64,000 nt of DNA from Dryas octopetala. Taxonomy: Eukaryota; Streptophyta; Magnoliopsida; Rosales; Rosaceae. The notes under the pieces are model-generated. The model saw only the letters and a list, made by a program, of their open reading frames with translations, was not told the origin of the DNA and did no database searches. This document shows positions 60,139 through 64,000 of this stretch, one piece after another (within the stretch, counting starts at the first letter, position 1; the number at the start of each line of letters is the position of its first letter). The stretch lies in assembly GCA_963921425.1 (NCBI GenBank), contig OY992834.1, forward strand, positions 27,541,923 to 27,605,922. Direction: 5' to 3'. A program made the translations under genes and the position numbers.

Positions 60139-61989
60139 GATGATTTGAAGCTGTTTAATGCGCTTGGTGGATTCTCAGGTATTTGGGTGAGGATCTTATT
60201 ACTCCCAGTGAGCAGTGTTTTGACAAGCTTTTGTTGCAATGATGTTTATCGGTTAATAATTTTCTATATGCAGTTTGATATGCTGTCTTGCACACTTACA
60301 GATTATGTGAAACTAATTTGTCATTGTTGGTGTGTTGGGGTTACTTTTCTGATTTTTAACCACTTCGTAAAACTTGTGCATGATTGGCAAGTTTTGTCAT
60401 ATTATGATGTTCCACTATAAAGGTGGCTAGACTGTAATCGAGGTAAATTTGGACTAAAATGTTTGGAAGATGATTTTGAAACAGAGGATTGTGTTATCTT
60501 TTTCAGAAAGCTGATTAAAATTTCCGTCACTTCAAGTCAGTTCAAAGAATAATATGCAAGGATGAATACAAAACAAACAAATTTAGGTTAATTAATTTAC
60601 TTTTCTGTAACTTTATGGTAAAGATGTGCTCCAACAGTAGACAATAGTTTCAAGAGGCTTTAATAAAATAATAAGAGTTGAGGTTTATATTTTCATTGAT
60701 TTTGGATCCGGATAAATCTAACAATAGCTGATAAGAGTTGAAGTTTATATATTTATGTTTTCATGTGGACTTTATGTTATACATTCTGTGTGAATTGGAA
60801 TTGGCTTCAGCCTTAAGAAATTTCTAGGCATAACTTTATTTTCTATGAATTGCAGGCATTGCCAGGTAAAGAATAAATAAGGGCATGCAGCATTGAGTTT
60901 GTACAGCAGTTGTAATGGAATTTTGACCTTATAGAGAAGCTTCCCAATGTGTAATTAGTGGAGGTTATGGTAAATTATTGCAGTCATGTTTTAGTGAATG
61001 ATAGTTCCATCCATTTCACTATCTATAAATATAGTTTTTATATATATCAATTTTATACAACAAAGTTGAGTTTTTCATTGAATTTTCATAAGGCACTGGC
61101 TTGTCTAGCTTTGAATTATGAAGTTTTGCTGCAACAAAGTATTTTATTTTGATCATTTGTGCTATGTATTGTAATAACATAACTATGTTTTATCCTCAAC
61201 GCGCTCCATTAAATTCATTAACAAGGGTCCAAGGGTGTAGTTGTTCCAACTTACAAGTGATCACACAGGAACTATATTTTCGTGTTGTTTCAATGCAACG
61301 ACATTATGGCAGAAAGAAAAAGAAAGTTTCAACTCAAAAATGACCATAATGGTGTGTTTGGATGAAGTTTAGAACTACATGGTAATTTTAGAATACGGGA
61401 TTTAAAGTTATATAATTTGTAAAGTTTCTTGTTTGGCTAATGTATTAAGGATGATGAAATTTAACAGTGATGCAAGTGGTGGTAATGGTGGGAGGTGAGG
61501 CGGTGGTAGTGGTGACAGCGGTAGGAGAGAAAGAAGGAGAGAGGAGAGAGAGAGAGGAGGATGAGAATATTACCTATTGATATTTTCGGGACATATAGGT
61601 GGTGAAATGAGATCGATGTCAAAATTCAGGTAAGTAAAATATAAAAACCTTTTTAAAATTTAAACATGTTTTATTTATCAAAAAATTTTATACATGTTTT
61701 ATAATTTTATTGTTTTATCCTTATTATATTTGTTTGTTTTTAAAGGGTTTTTTTTTTTTTTTTTTTTTTTTTCAGATATTTAAAAATTTAACGTGATGAA
61801 AGTGTTTGCTTTATATATATATATATTATTTATAATAAGTAGAGAGATGCTCTAATGAAAATGTTTCAAAAATACTATAGCTAGAGTCCATTGGAATGCT
61901 GTAGACTATTTATGTAGTGGAATGTTGTAGAGTCCATTGAAGATTAAAAAATGCTTCATACATAGGATAGTAGCAAAATGTTTTTTTTT
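60139..61989. other. SYN3 downstream region
   Basis: The SYN3 3' UTR must lie here; its end is not determined. GGTGTGTTTGG at about 61351 resembles a Harbinger/hAT terminus, and about 61598-61655 matches the right arm of the MITE at 43161-43576 (GGTGGTGAAATGAGAT against AGTGGTGAAGTGAGAT, then GGTAAGTAAAAT). A T run of about 22 lies at 61749-61772. No gene is seen. Confidence 0.5.
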
Positions 61990-62207
61990 TTAAAGATGAA
62001 GAAGACTTGCGGCAACCTTGATCTTTGACTTTGGTGACTGCGCCTCTTTGCCTCCAATCGATTGGTCTCTGTCCGATCCTGACCTTCTTATGCACGTTAA
62101 TGGTGATGTTGTTGGCAAACAGACTGAGTGTTGGAGTCCTCGTCTTGGGGAAGTCGACGTTAGAGCTCTGAGCTCTTCCTTGGTTAAGTCGGAGAATTGA
62201 TTCAAAA
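61990..62207 (-). pseudogene. Papain-like cysteine protease fragment, frameshifted
   Basis: On the minus strand one frame reads NQFSDLTKEELRAL, the end of an I29-type propeptide (N-x-F-x-D motif of C1A proteases). A second frame then reads PIDWRQRGAVTKVKDQGC, the start of the mature enzyme, just before the catalytic CGSCWAF motif. A frame change separates them. Homology stops at QGC and is followed by an A run (T10 on the + strand at 61981-61991), so the catalytic Cys, His and Asn parts are missing. It cannot encode an enzyme. The closest relatives are senescence or seed papain-like proteases such as SAG12, but the piece is too short to place. Confidence 0.78.
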
Positions 62208-64000
62208 CAACGGTATAGAACGATAATTGTTCACATTGAAACTCGTAATATATTCATAATTATCCAATATCTTCAAGGCATATGGAAAAGTAGAATATAA
62301 AATCAGAATAACAAGAAAGATACAATTGAATAATAGCAGAATATAAAAGAGTTTGCATTCTTATATTATGTAATGATTAAGTATCTTCATAATTATTTTA
62401 ATATCCTCCAATATTTCAAGATGTATATCATAAAGAAGTACTAATGGTTCTTCAATTTATCTGAGAGAAAAAATGTTAAATTATAAGTTCAAATTATCTG
62501 AATAATGACAAAAATTATAATGAGAGTCCCTCATTAGATGAAACTGGGAATCCCAAATTATAATTTTCACTTCTCATGCATGAATTAGTACTCATGCCCA
62601 TATTAATTCCTACTGAAGTAGTTGTCAGACGATATGCATTTCAAGAATGAGACATGCAGATATACGTGAAACTTTGAAACAATAAGATTGGCCTTTGTAA
62701 AATTAGGAATTTTTTTTTTTTCGATTTTATTAGTACCTGCATTGAGCGTAATCAATCTTTTTATTATGTCAAATAAACAAAACCATTTTTATTTTGTCAA
62801 ATAAAAAAAATCATTTTTATTCTATAAATGAAAGAGTGGTATTGTACAAACTGGTGGCTTAAAGATTATCCTGCCTCAAGTGATTCACTCAACACAAAGT
62901 GCTTTTGTTCATGTCACTGAAGCTTTTCATGACAACTCTTTACGACCTACGTACGTTCATTGTTGCTCATTCGCATTCGTCACTGGCTAAATTTAAGGAC
63001 TTGCGTCTTTGGGTCAATTACCTTTTCATGGCTCTTTCCACCGGCTAGTTTTATTAAGTTAAACATGGATGGAGCTGCCCATACACTGGTAGCTCTCAGA
63101 GGTTTGGGTGTATCAGAGACAATCATGGCTTACTAATGGTCGCTGCCTCAGAGGGTGTGTTTGGCTCTTTCTCACCTATGGCAGCTAGTAGAGATTAAGG
63201 CAGCATCTCGCTAACATGATCAAAAGCACAACAAATTTGACGATTTAATAAACATAATTGCTAACATGTCATTGAATTACAACGATTTGTAAAATACATA
63301 ACTAAAACCAAAACAATTAAACTACAATGACGAAATTGAAACTTAGCTCAAACTATAGGGACTAAGGGTCGTTTGGTTCAAATTTTGGAAGGATGAGAAT
63401 GAGAAAATAATTTTATTCCCATTTTGGTAAGTACATATATGAGAAATTAATTGTTTCTTGGCCATGGGAATCTAATGCTCTTAAAGGGAGGAAAATGAAT
63501 TACTCCTCTCAGCTTGGGTTTTGTTTCCCTCCTTTTGAGAAATCATTTATTACACTTTTTTAAAACAATTATAGCCCTTTTAATATTTGATAATACTAAG
63601 TTTATCCACAACAAACTATTCACATTATATATATAAGAGATAAGGGTATAATTTGAAAAACTGAATAATTTTCATTTTCTACTATTGTATAAACCAAACA
63701 TGAGAATAGAAATAAAAAGGTAATTCCTGATTTACTTTCCCAACATTACCAAACACAGGAATGAAAATCTTATAGTCTTTTTCCCATAGAAAAATGCATA
63801 AAAATTAATTTTTTAATAAATTAATTTCGTGAACCACACGAATTCAAAGGAAAATTTAGGTTTTTTTTTTTTTTTCCTTATAACAAACACGCGTCAATTA
63901 TGCTGAGTATGCTTCAAGGTCTATTACTCATCATGTTTTGATGAAAATTAATATCCCAGCAGAAAAGCTCCTATCTCCAAATTAATGCTTTTTTATGTAA
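62208..64000. other. Right-end intergenic region with TE remnants
   Basis: No intact gene. 63037-63190 is an RNase H fragment, and 63225-63365 is a repeat shared with 32200-32300. GGGTCGTTTGGTTC at about 63367 looks like the left end of a Harbinger-type element whose right end is not identifiable before the window closes. The rest is AT-rich. Confidence 0.5.
63037..63190 (+). pseudogene. RNase H (RVT_3-like) fragment, frameshifted
   Basis: The frame FIKLNMDGAAHTLVALRGLG runs to a point where one base is missing. The next frame continues as IRDNHGLLMVAASEGVFGSF, then SPMAAS. Together they follow the plant RVT_3 pattern K-L-N-x-D-G ... G-G-V-I-R-D. It probably derives from a LINE or a related RNase H-bearing gene. 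It stops at a TAA and lacks the rest of the domain. Confidence 0.7.

Overview
This is nuclear DNA from a dicot flowering plant. It is AT-rich, its genes are split by short GT-AG introns, and the spaces between genes are full of small non-autonomous transposons. Every confident protein has its best-remembered counterpart in Arabidopsis, which suggests a core eudicot, perhaps a woody rosid. I cannot name the species.

Six protein-coding genes can be built exon by exon with closed reading frames. (1) 5953-20646 (+) is FRIENDLY/FMT, the clustered-mitochondria (CLU) protein, with 28 coding exons and 1413 aa. (2) 22625-31064 (-) is a mitochondrial type-I J-protein of the GFA2 type, with 18 exons and 443 aa. 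(3) 35528-38674 (+) is an intronless MCTP protein (four C2 domains plus a membrane anchor) of 1048 aa. (4) 39294-41666 (-) is cytosolic ribosomal protein eL6, with 4 exons and 233 aa. (5) 48308-50509 (+) is the plastid ribosome-associated two-RRM protein PSRP2, with 4 exons and 252 aa. (6) 53960-60138 (+) is a RAD21/SCC1 cohesin kleisin of the SYN3 type, with 14 exons and 773 aa; an internal tandem duplication has given it one extra in-frame exon. Two decayed gene fragments lie at the right end: a papain-like cysteine protease piece (61990-62207, -) and an RNase H piece (63037-63190, +).

Layout: FRIENDLY and GFA2 converge, GFA2 and MCTP diverge, MCTP and eL6 converge, and eL6 and PSRP2 diverge across about 6.6 kb of transposon insertions. 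PSRP2 and SYN3 are in tandem. The genes are housekeeping genes and share no pathway, although three act in organelles (FRIENDLY and GFA2 in mitochondria, PSRP2 in plastids).

The mobile-element layer is the most informative part. In 42213-45960 a LINE remnant is split by a short Ty3-like LTR element. The left LTR of that element is split by a PIF/Harbinger-like element, which is itself split by a Mutator-like MITE. The right LTR carries a second, unrelated Mutator-like MITE. Exact target-site duplications are readable for all four of these nested insertions. A hAT-like element (46761-48047) has terminal arrays of a CGAAATTT motif, partly repeated at exactly 10 bp. At least five dispersed elements share a palindromic core related to TTAGGTTTTAACTCC / GGAGTTAAAACCTAA although their ends differ. 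No CRISPR array, tRNA or rRNA gene was seen, and no new multi-gene system.
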